Positions 33,743 through 43,395 of a stretch of DNA of 64,000 nucleotides are shown one piece after another; within the stretch, counting starts at the first letter, position 1, and the number at the start of each line of letters is the position of its first letter. The notes under the pieces were generated by a model, which saw nothing but the letters and a program-made list of their open reading frames with translations, was not told the origin of the DNA and searched no databases. The DNA is from Elusimicrobiota bacterium (GTDB taxonomy: Bacteria; Elusimicrobiota; Elusimicrobia; JACQPE01). The position numbers and the translations under genes were made by a program. The DNA lies in contig JACPAN010000016.1 in NCBI GenBank assembly GCA_016180815.1, positions 1 to 64,000 of the forward strand. The letters run 5' to 3'.

Positions 33743-35224
33743 GTGAATCAGGCCGGACAAAACGCTAAAGTATCGTCAATAGTGAATACGATCCTCATTG
33801 TTTTTACCGGAACGCTCCAGGCTGCCTCATTGACGCTGGGGACGGCCGCCAGGGAGGCGCTTCAAAAAAGCCCTGAAATTCGCGCAGCCGCCGCCCAATG
33901 GCAAAAAAGCGCGCTTGAGGAGCCTGGGCTGTTGGCCTTGACCGATCCGGTGTTCGGCGCCCGATATTCCCAAACCGACGACCGCTCTGCGCGCTCCGCC
34001 CCCGCTTTTCAGGGCGCCTTCAGCAAATCCAAAGACTGGGAGGCTTCCCTCACGCAGGACCTGTTGATCGGCACCGAGTCGCGCCTTTTTTTCAGGACTC
34101 AGGAATTACAGAATCCCTCGCTTTTTCGCCCGATCGATCCAACGCATACCTCAAGCTTGGGCGTGGAGATACGCCAGCCGCTTCTTCGCTATTTCTGGGG
34201 GCGACCGGACAAAGCCAAGCGCCGGCAAGCCCGCGCCGGCGTCAAGGCCGCGGCAAACGCCTTGAAACAAACGCGGGAAAAAGAAGCGGCGCAGGCCATG
34301 CTGGCCTATGTCGAGGTGTTTACGGCCCAAGAACAGATTTCCATCAGGGAAGCGGCGCTGGCCGATGCGCGCAAATTGTTGGACAATTACAAAGAAAAAC
34401 GGCGCTACGGCTTGGTGGAATCCTCGGATTTGCTTCAAGCCGAAGTCTCGGTGCGCGCTCAAGAAACCGAGCTTAGGCTGGCTCAATCCCAATTAAAGCA
34501 AGCCGAAGAAACGCTGCGCCGGGCTCTCTACCGGCGAGGCGAGGAACCCTTTGAAAAACTCCGGCTGCCGGAAATCCCTCAACGAACACCACCGGCCATG
34601 GAAGAAGCCTGGGCAACGGCCGAGGCTAATCGCGGGGATTATTTATCCGCCCAGCACTTGGTCGAACGCGCGGAGAGCTTCGTCCGCGTGGAACACTTAA
34701 GCACCCTGCCTGATTTATCCGTATTCGGCTCCTATGCCTGGGGCGGCTTGGATTCCCGCTTTTCACCGTCATGGAGCCAGGTCAACAAAGGTGATTTTCC
34801 CATCTATACCACGGGCGTGCAGCTTAAAATTCCCCTGTTCTGGAAAAAAGAGCGCATCCGCCGCGCCGAAACCGCCTTGAACCTGGAATCCGCGCGCGCT
34901 GAGCGCGACCGAACAGCGGCGGATATACGCCGGGAAATCGGCGATGCCCTGGAGAACCTGCGCCTCAGCCGCGACCGCGCGTCCGCCTACGAGGAGCTGC
35001 TGACCCTGGAGAAGGAAAAATTTCAGGCGGCGCAAGAAGACTTCAACCGGGGCCGGGCCAACACCGATTTGCTGATCCGTTTTCAAAACGATATCCGCCG
35101 CACGGAGTCCCTTGTGATCAACGCCAAAGCCCAGGCCTTGGCGGGCTGGGCCCGGCTGGGATTTGCCACCGGCAATTTGATCGAAGGCTTCGCGGATTTG
35201 ACCGGGGAGGCGATTGAGCCATGA
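33743..35224 (+). CDS. TolC family outer-membrane efflux channel
   Basis: A 493-residue outer-membrane factor with the two repeated TolC halves of coiled helices. Recognisable are TLGTAAREALQKSPEIRAAAAQ, YKEKRRYGLVESSDLLQAEV and KEKFQAAQEDFNRGRANTDLLIRFQNDIRRTE. The signal peptide (ILIVFTGTLQAAS) sits after a short polar start. The GTG at 33743 or the GTG at 33782 could begin translation; neither has a clear ribosome site. Its stop overlaps the ATG of the RND pump (ATGA). No adaptor gene is adjacent. The channel would carry the pump's substrates across the outer membrane. Confidence 0.85.
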   Translation: MNQAGQNAKVSSIVNTILIVFTGTLQAASLTLGTAAREALQKSPEIRAAAAQWQKSALEEPGLLALTDPVFGARYSQTDDRSARSAPAFQGAFSKSKDWEASLTQDLLIGTESRLFFRTQELQNPSLFRPIDPTHTSSLGVEIRQPLLRYFWGRPDKAKRRQARAGVKAAANALKQTREKEAAQAMLAYVEVFTAQEQISIREAALADARKLLDNYKEKRRYGLVESSDLLQAEVSVRAQETELRLAQSQLKQAEETLRRALYRRGEEPFEKLRLPEIPQRTPPAMEEAWATAEANRGDYLSAQHLVERAESFVRVEHLSTLPDLSVFGSYAWGGLDSRFSPSWSQVNKGDFPIYTTGVQLKIPLFWKKERIRRAETALNLESARAERDRTAADIRREIGDALENLRLSRDRASAYEELLTLEKEKFQAAQEDFNRGRANTDLLIRFQNDIRRTESLVINAKAQALAGWARLGFATGNLIEGFADLTGEAIEP

Positions 35225-38200
35225 TTCAGTTTTTCTTGAATCGCCGCGTTTTGACCAATTTGATGACCATCCTGATCGTGGGCATCGGCCTGCGCCAATT
35301 CATGACCATGAAGCGCGAGGCGTTCCCGGAAGTGACGTTTGACATCGTCACCGTGCAAACCGTCTATCCCGGAGCGTCGCCGGAAGAAGTGGAACGCCTC
35401 GTGACGATCCCCATCGAAGATTCCTTGAAAATCGTGGACAACGTGGATTACGTGGAATCCTATTCGATCGAAGGCATTTCCATGATCGTCCTGCGTTTAT
35501 ATGAAAACTTGAATCGCCAGGAAGTGGGCCGCGTGGTTTCCGACGTGCAGCAGGCGGCCGGCAACGTCGAAGATTTGCCGGAGGAAGCCAAAGCCCCCGT
35601 CGTCCAGGAGATGACATCCAACCGGCCCCTCATCGTCCTCTCCGTAGCCGGAGGCGACGCGCTGACGCGCGATGAATTCGCCAAGCGCCTGAAGGATGCG
35701 ATCGAGGACATCCCGGACGTTGCCCGGGTGGATCAAGACGGCGATTTGGCGCGCGAAATCTGGGTCGAAGTGGACCCGGCGAAACTGGCGCGTTACCGGC
35801 TGACCATCGGCGAAATCGCCAATACGCTCAGGCAGGAGAACATCGATCTTTCCGCGGGTTCGATCGAGTCCGGCGGGCAGGATCTCTTGATCCGCACCGT
35901 GGGCTCGTTTAAAACCGCCGGCGATGTGGCCGGCGTCATTTTGCGCGGCAATGATGAGCGCAGTTTCGTGCGGGTCAAGGACGTGGCGCGCGTGCGGGAA
36001 ACGTTCGCGGAAGCCAAGGTTTTGGCGCGCGCGGCCGGCGACCCGTCGATCAACCTTCAAGTCCGAAAGACCAGGGACGGGGATGCGATCCACATGGCGG
36101 ATGAAGTGAAAAAAGTCATGGCTCAAAATCAAGAAAAAGCGCAAAAGCTCGGGCTGCGCATGATGATTTCCGACGACATCTCTTTCTTCATCAAGCGCCG
36201 CTTGCGCGTCATGAAATCCAACATGATCCAAGGCGGATTCCTGATCGTTTTGGCCTTATTCTTATTTCTTGATTGGCGCCTGGCCTTAGTGGCGGCCGGC
36301 GGCGTGCCGATTTCCTTCGGTCTGGCCATGATCGGCGGCGCCCCTTTCGGCCTGACCATCAATCTCCTCTCGCTCCTGGGGTTCATCATCGTTTTGGGCA
36401 TGCTTGACGATGACTCCGTGGCCGTCGCGGAAAACATTTACCGGCATTTGGAAATGGGCAAACCGCCGATGAAAGCGGCGATCGAGGGCGTCAAGGAAGT
36501 GATGCTGCCGGTTCTAGGGTCCGTCGGCGCGACATCTTCGGCTTTTATCCCATTCGCCATCATGAAGGGCATCATGGGCAAATTCCTGTTCATGATCCCG
36601 GTGATCGTGATTCTTTGCTTCATCGCCAGCGTCTTGGAGGCTTTTTTCATCCTGCCCTCGCATGTTTTGGACATTCTTCCTTATGGAAAGCCGGTTTCTG
36701 AAAAAAAGGACGGACGCTGGTATGCCGAGCTCATTATGCGCTACCGAACAGCGCTCGCCTGGAGTCTCGATCACCGCTATAAATTTCTGGGCATCGCCGT
36801 AGGATTTCTTGTGTTGACCGCCGTGGTCGCCGGGCTGCGCCTGAAAATGGTGATGTTCCCCCCGGGGCTGATCGACCAATTTTTCGTGCAAATGGAGCTT
36901 CCGGAGGGCGCGGCGTTAAGTGAAACCGAACGAGCGGTCATTGAAGCCGAACGAATCATGTTGTCTCTGCCTTCGGAAGATCTCGAGGGAATCACCGCCA
37001 CCGTCGGCCTGACGGGCTATGAAGAATCCGCGCGCCGGGGCACGCATTACGGACAAATCCGCGTTTTTCTTGTCCCGCAGGAAAACCGCGAGCGCAAAAC
37101 CGACGACATCATTAATGAACTGAGGCCCAAACTCCAAGCCATCCCGGGCGTCAAAAAAATGGCCATCGAGAAACTGCGCCCGGGTCCGCCGGTCGGCCGG
37201 GCCGTGCAGGTTAAAATCCGCGGCGACGACACGCGGACGCTGCAAACAATCGCCGATGAAGTAAAAATGGAGTTGGCGGCGATGACGGGGGTCACGGACA
37301 TCAAAGATAATTTTGAAGGCGGCAAAACCGAACTGCGCGTGATCGTCAATAAAAAAGAAGCGGCTTACGCGGGCGTTCCCACCTCGCAGGTCGCCCGGCA
37401 TATCCTTTATGCGTTCGAAGGCGGCGAAGCCACCAAAATACGCCGGATGGACGAGGAAGTCATCGTCAAAGTAAAATTAAGCCCGGAGCACAGAAAAAAC
37501 GCGGAATCCCTCGACGGCCTATTGGTTCTCAATAACCGGGGCCAACAGATCAATCTGGCTCCCTTGGTGCGCATCGAACGCGCCAAAAGCCCGCCTTATA
37601 TCGAGCATTACAATTTTAAACGCGCCATCCAGGTCACGGCGGATGTGGACAACGTCAACATCACGTCCTATCAAGCCAATGCCCGCGTCAAAGAATTATT
37701 TAAAAACTTAAAAGAACGTTATCCAGGCTATGACGCCGTCTACGGCGGCGAGGAAGAACGCACGCAAGAGTCCATGCAATCGCTCAAGATGGGATTCTTG
37801 CTGGCGATTTTCCTGGACATCATTATTTTAGCCACGCTGTTTAATTCTTATGTTCAGCCGCTGATCATTCTATTGACCATCCCCATCGGCCTGACCGGCG
37901 TGACCTGGGCGCTGATTTTTCACGGACAGCCGGCTTCTTTTATGGCGCTTCTAGGCGCAGTGGCCATGACCGGGGTCGTGGTCAATAACGCCATTGTTCT
38001 GGTGGATTTCATCAACAACCGGCGCGCCACGGGGCTGCCCTTAAGAGAGGCTGCCATCGAAGCGGGCGCCATCCGCCTAAGGCCTATTTTCGCAAGCTCC
38101 ATCACCACGCTCTTGGGGCTATTCCCCACCGCTTACGGCATCGGCGGCTACGAGCCTTTTGTGGCGCCCTTATGTTTGACCTTGGCCTGGGGCCTGGCCT

Positions 38201-38322
38201 TGGCCATGCCCCTGACGCTTTTTGCGATCCCGACGGCCACGGTGATCGTGGACGATATTCTCGGCTGGTTGGGCCGGAAAAAAGAATCGTTATCCAAAAA
38301 ATTACCTTCGTTCTTGTTGTAA
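35221..38322 (+). CDS. RND family efflux transporter, inner-membrane pump
   Basis: A 1033-residue AcrB-type pump with twelve membrane helices and two large periplasmic loops. TM4 keeps acidic relay residues (Asp396-398 in GMLDDDSVAVAENIYRH). In TM10 the AcrB Lys940 position is Asn (VVVNNAIVLVDF, about residue 922), a feature of many RND proteins outside the AcrB group. Start FFLNRRVLTNLMTILIVGIGL is typical. It is driven by proton flow and coupled to the TolC-like gene. No membrane-fusion protein gene is next to it. The substrate cannot be inferred. Confidence 0.9.
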   Translation: MIQFFLNRRVLTNLMTILIVGIGLRQFMTMKREAFPEVTFDIVTVQTVYPGASPEEVERLVTIPIEDSLKIVDNVDYVESYSIEGISMIVLRLYENLNRQEVGRVVSDVQQAAGNVEDLPEEAKAPVVQEMTSNRPLIVLSVAGGDALTRDEFAKRLKDAIEDIPDVARVDQDGDLAREIWVEVDPAKLARYRLTIGEIANTLRQENIDLSAGSIESGGQDLLIRTVGSFKTAGDVAGVILRGNDERSFVRVKDVARVRETFAEAKVLARAAGDPSINLQVRKTRDGDAIHMADEVKKVMAQNQEKAQKLGLRMMISDDISFFIKRRLRVMKSNMIQGGFLIVLALFLFLDWRLALVAAGGVPISFGLAMIGGAPFGLTINLLSLLGFIIVLGMLDDDSVAVAENIYRHLEMGKPPMKAAIEGVKEVMLPVLGSVGATSSAFIPFAIMKGIMGKFLFMIPVIVILCFIASVLEAFFILPSHVLDILPYGKPVSEKKDGRWYAELIMRYRTALAWSLDHRYKFLGIAVGFLVLTAVVAGLRLKMVMFPPGLIDQFFVQMELPEGAALSETERAVIEAERIMLSLPSEDLEGITATVGLTGYEESARRGTHYGQIRVFLVPQENRERKTDDIINELRPKLQAIPGVKKMAIEKLRPGPPVGRAVQVKIRGDDTRTLQTIADEVKMELAAMTGVTDIKDNFEGGKTELRVIVNKKEAAYAGVPTSQVARHILYAFEGGEATKIRRMDEEVIVKVKLSPEHRKNAESLDGLLVLNNRGQQINLAPLVRIERAKSPPYIEHYNFKRAIQVTADVDNVNITSYQANARVKELFKNLKERYPGYDAVYGGEEERTQESMQSLKMGFLLAIFLDIIILATLFNSYVQPLIILLTIPIGLTGVTWALIFHGQPASFMALLGAVAMTGVVVNNAIVLVDFINNRRATGLPLREAAIEAGAIRLRPIFASSITTLLGLFPTAYGIGGYEPFVAPLCLTLAWGLALAMPLTLFAIPTATVIVDDILGWLGRKKESLSKKLPSFLL

Positions 38323-38402
38323 AATAATTTCACATTGAAGACATCTTCTTTGATTATCTCAACCATTGTTGCGCAATATTTGAAGAGATAAAGCATCCCG
38401 CC

Positions 38403-39896
38403 TTGAAACCCCCGCCCTCCGGCTTACTTCTTTCCATTTTATTGACGCTCGGCTTATTGGCGCCGAGGGTTGACGCGGGCGAGGCGTGGGAACGGATTCA
38501 AAAAACAGGGGAGCTGCGCTGGGGCGCTGATTCGGTCGGCGGCGCCCCCTATATATTCCCGGATGAAAAAAATCCGGGGCAAATGATGGGCTTTGAGCTC
38601 GACATCATGGAAGCCGTCAGCCGGCGCTTGGGCGTCAAAACCAAAATGGTGGACGTCGGTTGGGACCAGCTTGTGCCGGCTCTCCTGCGCGGTGATTTCG
38701 ATATCGCCTTCAACGGTTTGGAACCCACCGAAGAACGAAAACAAGTCATCAAATTTACCGATCCCTATTATCTGTTCTCCCAGCAAATCACGGTTCGGGC
38801 CGGGGAACGCCGCATCGCTCGTTTCGAAGACCTGCGCGGGCGCAGGGTCGGCACGCTCAACGCCTCGCTGGCTCACTCCATGCTGCTGGCCGACGGCAAA
38901 ATCAAAGTGGTGGACTATCCTGGGCCGGTGGAAGTGTACAAGGATTTGGAAATCGGCCGCATTGAGGCGGGCTTCATGGACGTGCCCATGGCGGTTTTCT
39001 ACGCCGGCCCCAACCCCAGGCTCGACAACGTGGGCCGGCCCGTGGGCGAGGCTTTTTATTCGGGCGGCATCCGCAACGATTCCCCTGTGTTCGAGGCCAA
39101 GATGAATCAAGTTTTCCGGGACATGCGGGCTTCAGGCGAAATGAAAACGATTTACGAGAAATGGGGGCTTTGGAACGACGCGCAAAAAAAACTTTCGGCT
39201 CCCGCCGCAGCGCCGGCTACGGCGCCGGCTCCGATGGGGCTCAAAAAATTCATTCCGTTGTTGGCCAAAGGCGCGGCCATGACCGTGGCCATTTCCATTT
39301 TAGCCATGGCCCTGGCGGTTGTGGCGGGCTTCGGGCTTTGCGTGGGCAAGCTCTACGGAAACCGCCTGGTTCGTTTTTTAGCCGGCGCCTATATCGAACT
39401 GGTGCGCGGCACGCCGCTGCTCATTCAGCTTTACCTCATTTATTACGGCCTGCCCAATATCGGCATCGAGCTTCACCCGCTGGTTGCCGCGGTGCTAGGC
39501 ATCGGCTTAAATTACGCGGCTTGCGAAGCCGAAATCTACCGGGCCGGCCTGTTGTCCATCCCCAAGGGCCAGGATGAAGCCGCGCGTTCCATCGGCATGA
39601 ATGGACGCCAAAGCCTCTTTCACATTGTCCTGCCTCAGGCCGTGCGCACCATTTTGCCGCCGTCAACCAGCGATTTCATCGCGCTTTTTAAAGATACTTC
39701 CTTGGTCTCGGTGATCACCGTCGTCGAGTTGACCAAGGCTTACAGCCAAGCGGCCACGACCACGTTTCGCTTTTTGGAGCTCGGCCTCCTCACCGCGGCG
39801 CTTTATTTCATCATGAGCTACCCCCTCGCTCTTTGGTCCCGCCGCCTGGAAGCCAAACAGCGCGAAACTTTTGAAGGCATCCGGTCATGGGCTTAA
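38403..39896 (+). CDS. Amino-acid ABC importer: substrate-binding protein fused to permease
   Basis: A 497-residue fusion. After a signal peptide (LLLSILLTLGLLAPRVDA), residues 30-265 form a family 3 solute-binding domain (PGQMMGFELDIMEAVSRRLG, GDFDIAFNGLEPTEERKQVIKFTDPYY). An Ala/Pro linker follows. Residues 285-490 form a polar amino-acid permease domain with five helices and the coupling loop SIPKGQDEAARSIGMNGRQSLFHIVLPQAVR. Such fusions are known from other bacteria. The start is a TTG at 38403; no better codon is seen. The partner ATPase gene overlaps its end by ten bases. Confidence 0.9.
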   Translation: MKPPPSGLLLSILLTLGLLAPRVDAGEAWERIQKTGELRWGADSVGGAPYIFPDEKNPGQMMGFELDIMEAVSRRLGVKTKMVDVGWDQLVPALLRGDFDIAFNGLEPTEERKQVIKFTDPYYLFSQQITVRAGERRIARFEDLRGRRVGTLNASLAHSMLLADGKIKVVDYPGPVEVYKDLEIGRIEAGFMDVPMAVFYAGPNPRLDNVGRPVGEAFYSGGIRNDSPVFEAKMNQVFRDMRASGEMKTIYEKWGLWNDAQKKLSAPAAAPATAPAPMGLKKFIPLLAKGAAMTVAISILAMALAVVAGFGLCVGKLYGNRLVRFLAGAYIELVRGTPLLIQLYLIYYGLPNIGIELHPLVAAVLGIGLNYAACEAEIYRAGLLSIPKGQDEAARSIGMNGRQSLFHIVLPQAVRTILPPSTSDFIALFKDTSLVSVITVVELTKAYSQAATTTFRFLELGLLTAALYFIMSYPLALWSRRLEAKQRETFEGIRSWA

Positions 39897-40642
39897 GCAA
39901 CAAAAATTTCATCGAAGTCCGCGGACTTTGGAAGCGCTTCGCCGATCATTGGGTGATCAAGAATCTCAGCCTGTCCATTGACGAAGGCGAAATCGTGGTG
40001 ATTCAGGGCGCTTCAGGCGTGGGCAAAAGCACATTTTTAAGATGCCTGACTTATCTTGAGCCGTTCGATAAAGGTTGTGTGCGCGTGGGGCCGTTGGCGC
40101 TCGAAGCAGGGATGGATGAGAACAAACATCATCAAACTATTTTGGGCGTTCGCCAGCAGCTGGGCTTCGTGTTTCAAAATTTCAACCTGTTCCCCCATTT
40201 GACCGTGCTTGAAAATCTGACCATCGGGCCGGTGCGGGTCCTGGGGCAATCCAATCAAAAGGCCAAACGGGAAGCGGCGGCGCTTCTAAAACGCGTGGGG
40301 CTAAAACACAAGGCGGATGAATACCCCAAGTCTCTCTCCGGCGGACAACAGCAACGAGTGGCCATCGCCAGGGCGTTGGCCATGCGGCCTAAAGGCGTGC
40401 TTTTTGACGAACCCACGTCCAGCCTTGACCCGGCCATGAAAGGCGAAATCGTGGAAGTCATGGAAGATTTTGCGCAGGACGGATTAACCATGGTGATCGT
40501 CACTCATGAACCCGACGTGGTTGAACGCGTGACGACGCGCGCCATCGAGTTCGGCCCGAACTGCTCGATTATCGCCGAGAAAACTCAGCCGCCGATCCCG
40601 GCGCTACCGCTTGAGCGACCCCAAGAACTCGTCCAAAAATAG
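39887..40642 (+). CDS. Amino-acid ABC importer ATP-binding protein (GlnQ-like)
   Basis: A 251-residue ATPase of the polar amino-acid uptake group. Walker A is IQGASGVGKSTFLR, the signature LSGGQQQRVAIARAL, and Walker B VLFDEPTSSLDP, followed by the switch His in VTHEPD. QLGFVFQNFNLFPHLTVLENL is the Q-loop region typical of GlnQ/HisP proteins. It powers the fused binding protein and permease encoded before it; as the permease is single, it likely forms a homodimer. Confidence 0.92.
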   Translation: MGLSNKNFIEVRGLWKRFADHWVIKNLSLSIDEGEIVVIQGASGVGKSTFLRCLTYLEPFDKGCVRVGPLALEAGMDENKHHQTILGVRQQLGFVFQNFNLFPHLTVLENLTIGPVRVLGQSNQKAKREAAALLKRVGLKHKADEYPKSLSGGQQQRVAIARALAMRPKGVLFDEPTSSLDPAMKGEIVEVMEDFAQDGLTMVIVTHEPDVVERVTTRAIEFGPNCSIIAEKTQPPIPALPLERPQELVQK

Positions 40643-40724
40643 ACAATCACCGACGATGAATACCTGCGTTGGGTTAAAAATCACTATTGAAAAATTAAAA
40701 CATTCCTGGTATGTTTATAAAGGT

Positions 40725-41708
40725 ATGGAGAAAGCCGGCGGGATTGCAAAAAAGTCGCTTGTGTTGGCGGCGGTTTTTGCCGTAACAAGCGCTTCCACCA
40801 TCGGCGTTATCCACCTGATCGATCGCTGGTCGCGGCCGCGGCAAGAACCGGTCAAAGCGGCCGCCATCTCCGATCCGCGCTGGACTCAATTGACCGCCGA
40901 GCTTGAATCAACCGTTGCGCGCTACCCGGGACGCGTGGGCGTTTACTTGAAAGATTTAAATTCCGACAGGATATGGTCCCATCAGCCCGATCAATTGATG
41001 CCCAGCGCCAGCCTCATCAAAGTTCCGATCATGGCCGCGGTATTAAAGAAAGTGGAAGAAGGCGAAATTTCCTTGGAAGAAAATTTGACCGTCACCCGCA
41101 AGACCAGGGCCGGCGGCTCGGGCCGCTTGAAATGGGCCAGGGCCGGCAGCAAATTCACGGTCGCCGAACTTCTATACTACTTGATCACCGAAAGCGACAA
41201 CACCGCCATGCGGCTGTTGATCGCGCGCCTGGGCCTCGATTATTTCCAAAACGCTTTTTCGGAATTGGGGCTTTTAGCCACCAATATCGAAAACGAAGGG
41301 CTCAAGCTATCGTCACGCCCCGTGTTGAAAGAAAACTACACGACGGCGCGGGAAATGGCCGAACTTCTGGAAAAAATTTACGAAGGCCAATTAGTCACCA
41401 AAGAATCCAGCGGCATCATGCTTGAATTGATGAAACACCTCAAACACAGAGAGCGCCTGGCCCGAACGCTTCCCTCCGGTTGGCAAATTGCGCATAAAAC
41501 AGGACTCCTGCGGCGCGCCTGTCATGACGCGGGCATCGTGTTTAGCCCTTCCGGCGATTATGTTTTGGTTGTGCTGACGTGGAAAGGTCCCGATTACAGG
41601 ACCGCGAAACGCTACATCTCTTACCTCGGCCAAGTCACCTATCGCTACTATAGCGGAGAAAGCGATTTGGCCACCAGCTACCCCCGCTCCCGCGTGCAGG
41701 GAATTTAA
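40725..41708 (+). CDS. Beta-lactamase class A-like serine hydrolase
   Basis: A protein of about 327 residues with one N-terminal membrane anchor and a periplasmic class A beta-lactamase fold. The three motifs are present: Ser96-Leu-Ile-Lys99 in PSASLIKVPIMA, Ser157-Asp-Asn in TESDNTAMRLL, and Lys258-Thr-Gly in AHKTGLLRRACHDAG. The omega loop lacks the ExxLN pattern of true class A enzymes (RPVLKENYTTAREM instead), so strong penicillin hydrolysis is doubtful and a peptidoglycan role is possible. The ATG at 40725 gives a compact anchor; earlier starts at 40656 or 40611 cannot be excluded. It follows the ABC genes on the same strand. Confidence 0.78.
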   Translation: MEKAGGIAKKSLVLAAVFAVTSASTIGVIHLIDRWSRPRQEPVKAAAISDPRWTQLTAELESTVARYPGRVGVYLKDLNSDRIWSHQPDQLMPSASLIKVPIMAAVLKKVEEGEISLEENLTVTRKTRAGGSGRLKWARAGSKFTVAELLYYLITESDNTAMRLLIARLGLDYFQNAFSELGLLATNIENEGLKLSSRPVLKENYTTAREMAELLEKIYEGQLVTKESSGIMLELMKHLKHRERLARTLPSGWQIAHKTGLLRRACHDAGIVFSPSGDYVLVVLTWKGPDYRTAKRYISYLGQVTYRYYSGESDLATSYPRSRVQGI

Positions 41709-41713
41709 TTTCT

Positions 41714-42760
41714 TTACGGCTCCTTCGCCTTCGCCGAACCCCGACAACCGCCGTACCAATAACGCAGGACGTATTCGGCGGGTTTATTTTGCGGGGTGTA
41801 ATCATCATCGGTTGAGCCGCCCTCGGTGATTGTGGCGCCCCAAACCCACCAAAACATGCCGGCCAGCCAAGGCCTGCGGCCTAAGGCGCGCAACGTCGCC
41901 TGGTAACAATCCGCCTGCTCGTTTAAATCCACAAGGCCCGGTTCTCCCCATGCCCAAGGCCGTTGATTCGCGCCGTCAACGCTGCGAAAACCGGCCTCGG
42001 TAAAAATAACGGGCTTGCCCGCGGCCAACGACGTTATGGCATCGCTATGACGCCGCCAGCCCGCAATCAATTGCTCCATCGTTGGATCGCTGACGGAAGT
42101 CAAGGGATAATAGGCGTCAATGCCCACATAATCAACGCCGTCCCACCACCTGATGCGCGGCGCTTCAGCCGTTGTCGCGGCATAAGTGATGGGGCCCGAA
42201 TAAACCCCTCGCACGGAATCAATGAGTTCACGCCACCGGCGTTCGCGTCCGGACGTGCCTTCAAGCTCCGTGCCTATGGAAAAAAGATCAACGCCTTGCT
42301 CCTCGGCCATTCGGGCGTAATGCGCGATCATGCGGCCATAAGACTCAAACCAACGATTCCAATGAGCCTCGGTAAAACCCTCGCCGATTTGGCCGCGCCA
42401 TTGACCGGGGGCTCGCGTATCCACATGGGGCTTAAGCATCACCTTGATCCCCAGCGATTTGGCTTTGCCGATGGCATGAATCAAATCATCATCGGTCGGC
42501 GTGGTCCCGGTGCGAAAAATTTCGGTCGTCATCTTTGACGTTTGATATTGGGTAACAATCAATGAAATCCAATCAGCGCCCACGGATCTAATCTTCTCCA
42601 ACGAACGATCAGACTCGGCGCTTGCATACTGGCCCGGCCACCAAGAGGCATAAGTCAGCCCCTTCATCAACGAGGGATTAAGACAAGGCGCGGATACGAC
42701 TTGAGCCCTAAGAACCCCGGAAACGCCGAGGCAACAAGCGGCCGCCCAAAACAAACGCAT
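41714..42760 (-). CDS. Secreted glycoside hydrolase, GH113-like
   Basis: A 348-residue secreted TIM-barrel protein with a signal peptide (FWAAACCLGVSGVLRAQ). KGLTYASWWPGQYASAES near the start, AIGKAKSLGIKVMLKPHVD, FSIGTELEG (acid/base Glu165 likely) and KPVIFTEAGFRS (nucleophile Glu255 likely) match family GH113, which contains beta-mannanases. YVGIDAYYPL lies between them, as expected. It would act on a mannan-like or similar glycan outside the cytoplasm. It stands alone between convergent and divergent neighbours. The exact substrate is not proven by the sequence. Confidence 0.78.
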   Translation of the reverse strand: MRLFWAAACCLGVSGVLRAQVVSAPCLNPSLMKGLTYASWWPGQYASAESDRSLEKIRSVGADWISLIVTQYQTSKMTTEIFRTGTTPTDDDLIHAIGKAKSLGIKVMLKPHVDTRAPGQWRGQIGEGFTEAHWNRWFESYGRMIAHYARMAEEQGVDLFSIGTELEGTSGRERRWRELIDSVRGVYSGPITYAATTAEAPRIRWWDGVDYVGIDAYYPLTSVSDPTMEQLIAGWRRHSDAITSLAAGKPVIFTEAGFRSVDGANQRPWAWGEPGLVDLNEQADCYQATLRALGRRPWLAGMFWWVWGATITEGGSTDDDYTPQNKPAEYVLRYWYGGCRGSAKAKEP

Positions 42761-42832
42761 ATGATTAGGTTAACATCCGAATCAGCAATGATCCAGCATC
42801 GCCGGATGGCGAGGGAAAGAAGGGCTAAAGAA

Positions 42833-43312
42833 TCAGTTTTGCTTTAAAAACTCGAGGATTTCCTGGGCGTGACCGTCGGGTTTGACCTTCCTATAAACCT
42901 TTTCTATTTTTCCGTCTTTGCCGATCACAAACGTGGTGCGCTCAACGCCCATGTACTCCTTGCCGTAAAGCTTTTTCTTGGCCCAAACGCCGTACGCCCG
43001 GCAGATTTTTTTATCCTCATCGGCCAACAGCAAAAACGGCAGCTTGAATTTTTCGGTGAATTTTTGATGAGAGGCTACGGAGTCCGGGCTGACGCCCAGC
43101 ACCACGGCGCTTTCATCCTCGATGGCCGCGCGTTGATCTCTTAACTGACAGGCTTCCACCGTGCAGCCGGGGGTATCGTCTTTGGGGTAAAAATACAAAA
43201 TGACGCGCTTTTTGCCCAAATAATCCTTGAGCGCAATTTCTTTTCCATCCGTGGCCAAGGCGCAAAATTCAGGCGCGGCCATTTGGGCTTCAAGAACGGT
43301 TTCCGTCGGCAT
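42833..43312 (-). CDS. bcp: Thiol peroxidase, Bcp/PrxQ type
   Basis: A 159-residue peroxiredoxin of the Bcp (PrxQ) class. The peroxidatic Cys50 and resolving Cys55 are in YPKDDTPGCTVEACQLRD, five residues apart as in the atypical two-Cys form. ADEDKKICRAYGVW and GVERTTFVIGKDGKI are also typical. It reduces peroxides with thioredoxin. The ATG at 43312 has GGGAG six bases before it; an earlier ATG at 43387 would add 25 unlike residues. It follows another peroxiredoxin gene on the same strand, 83 bases away. Confidence 0.92.
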   Translation of the reverse strand: MPTETVLEAQMAAPEFCALATDGKEIALKDYLGKKRVILYFYPKDDTPGCTVEACQLRDQRAAIEDESAVVLGVSPDSVASHQKFTEKFKLPFLLLADEDKKICRAYGVWAKKKLYGKEYMGVERTTFVIGKDGKIEKVYRKVKPDGHAQEILEFLKQN

Positions 43313-43395
43313 CACAATCTCCCTGTCGATGATTCGCTGAGCGGCGCGCGTGACGAGAAGATTCAGCTTCTCGCGCACGCGCCCCATGACGAATG

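Noticed and set aside
35497-36231. 244-codon frame antisense to the RND pump
   Set aside because: It covers conserved pump domains on the other strand and has no recognisable features.
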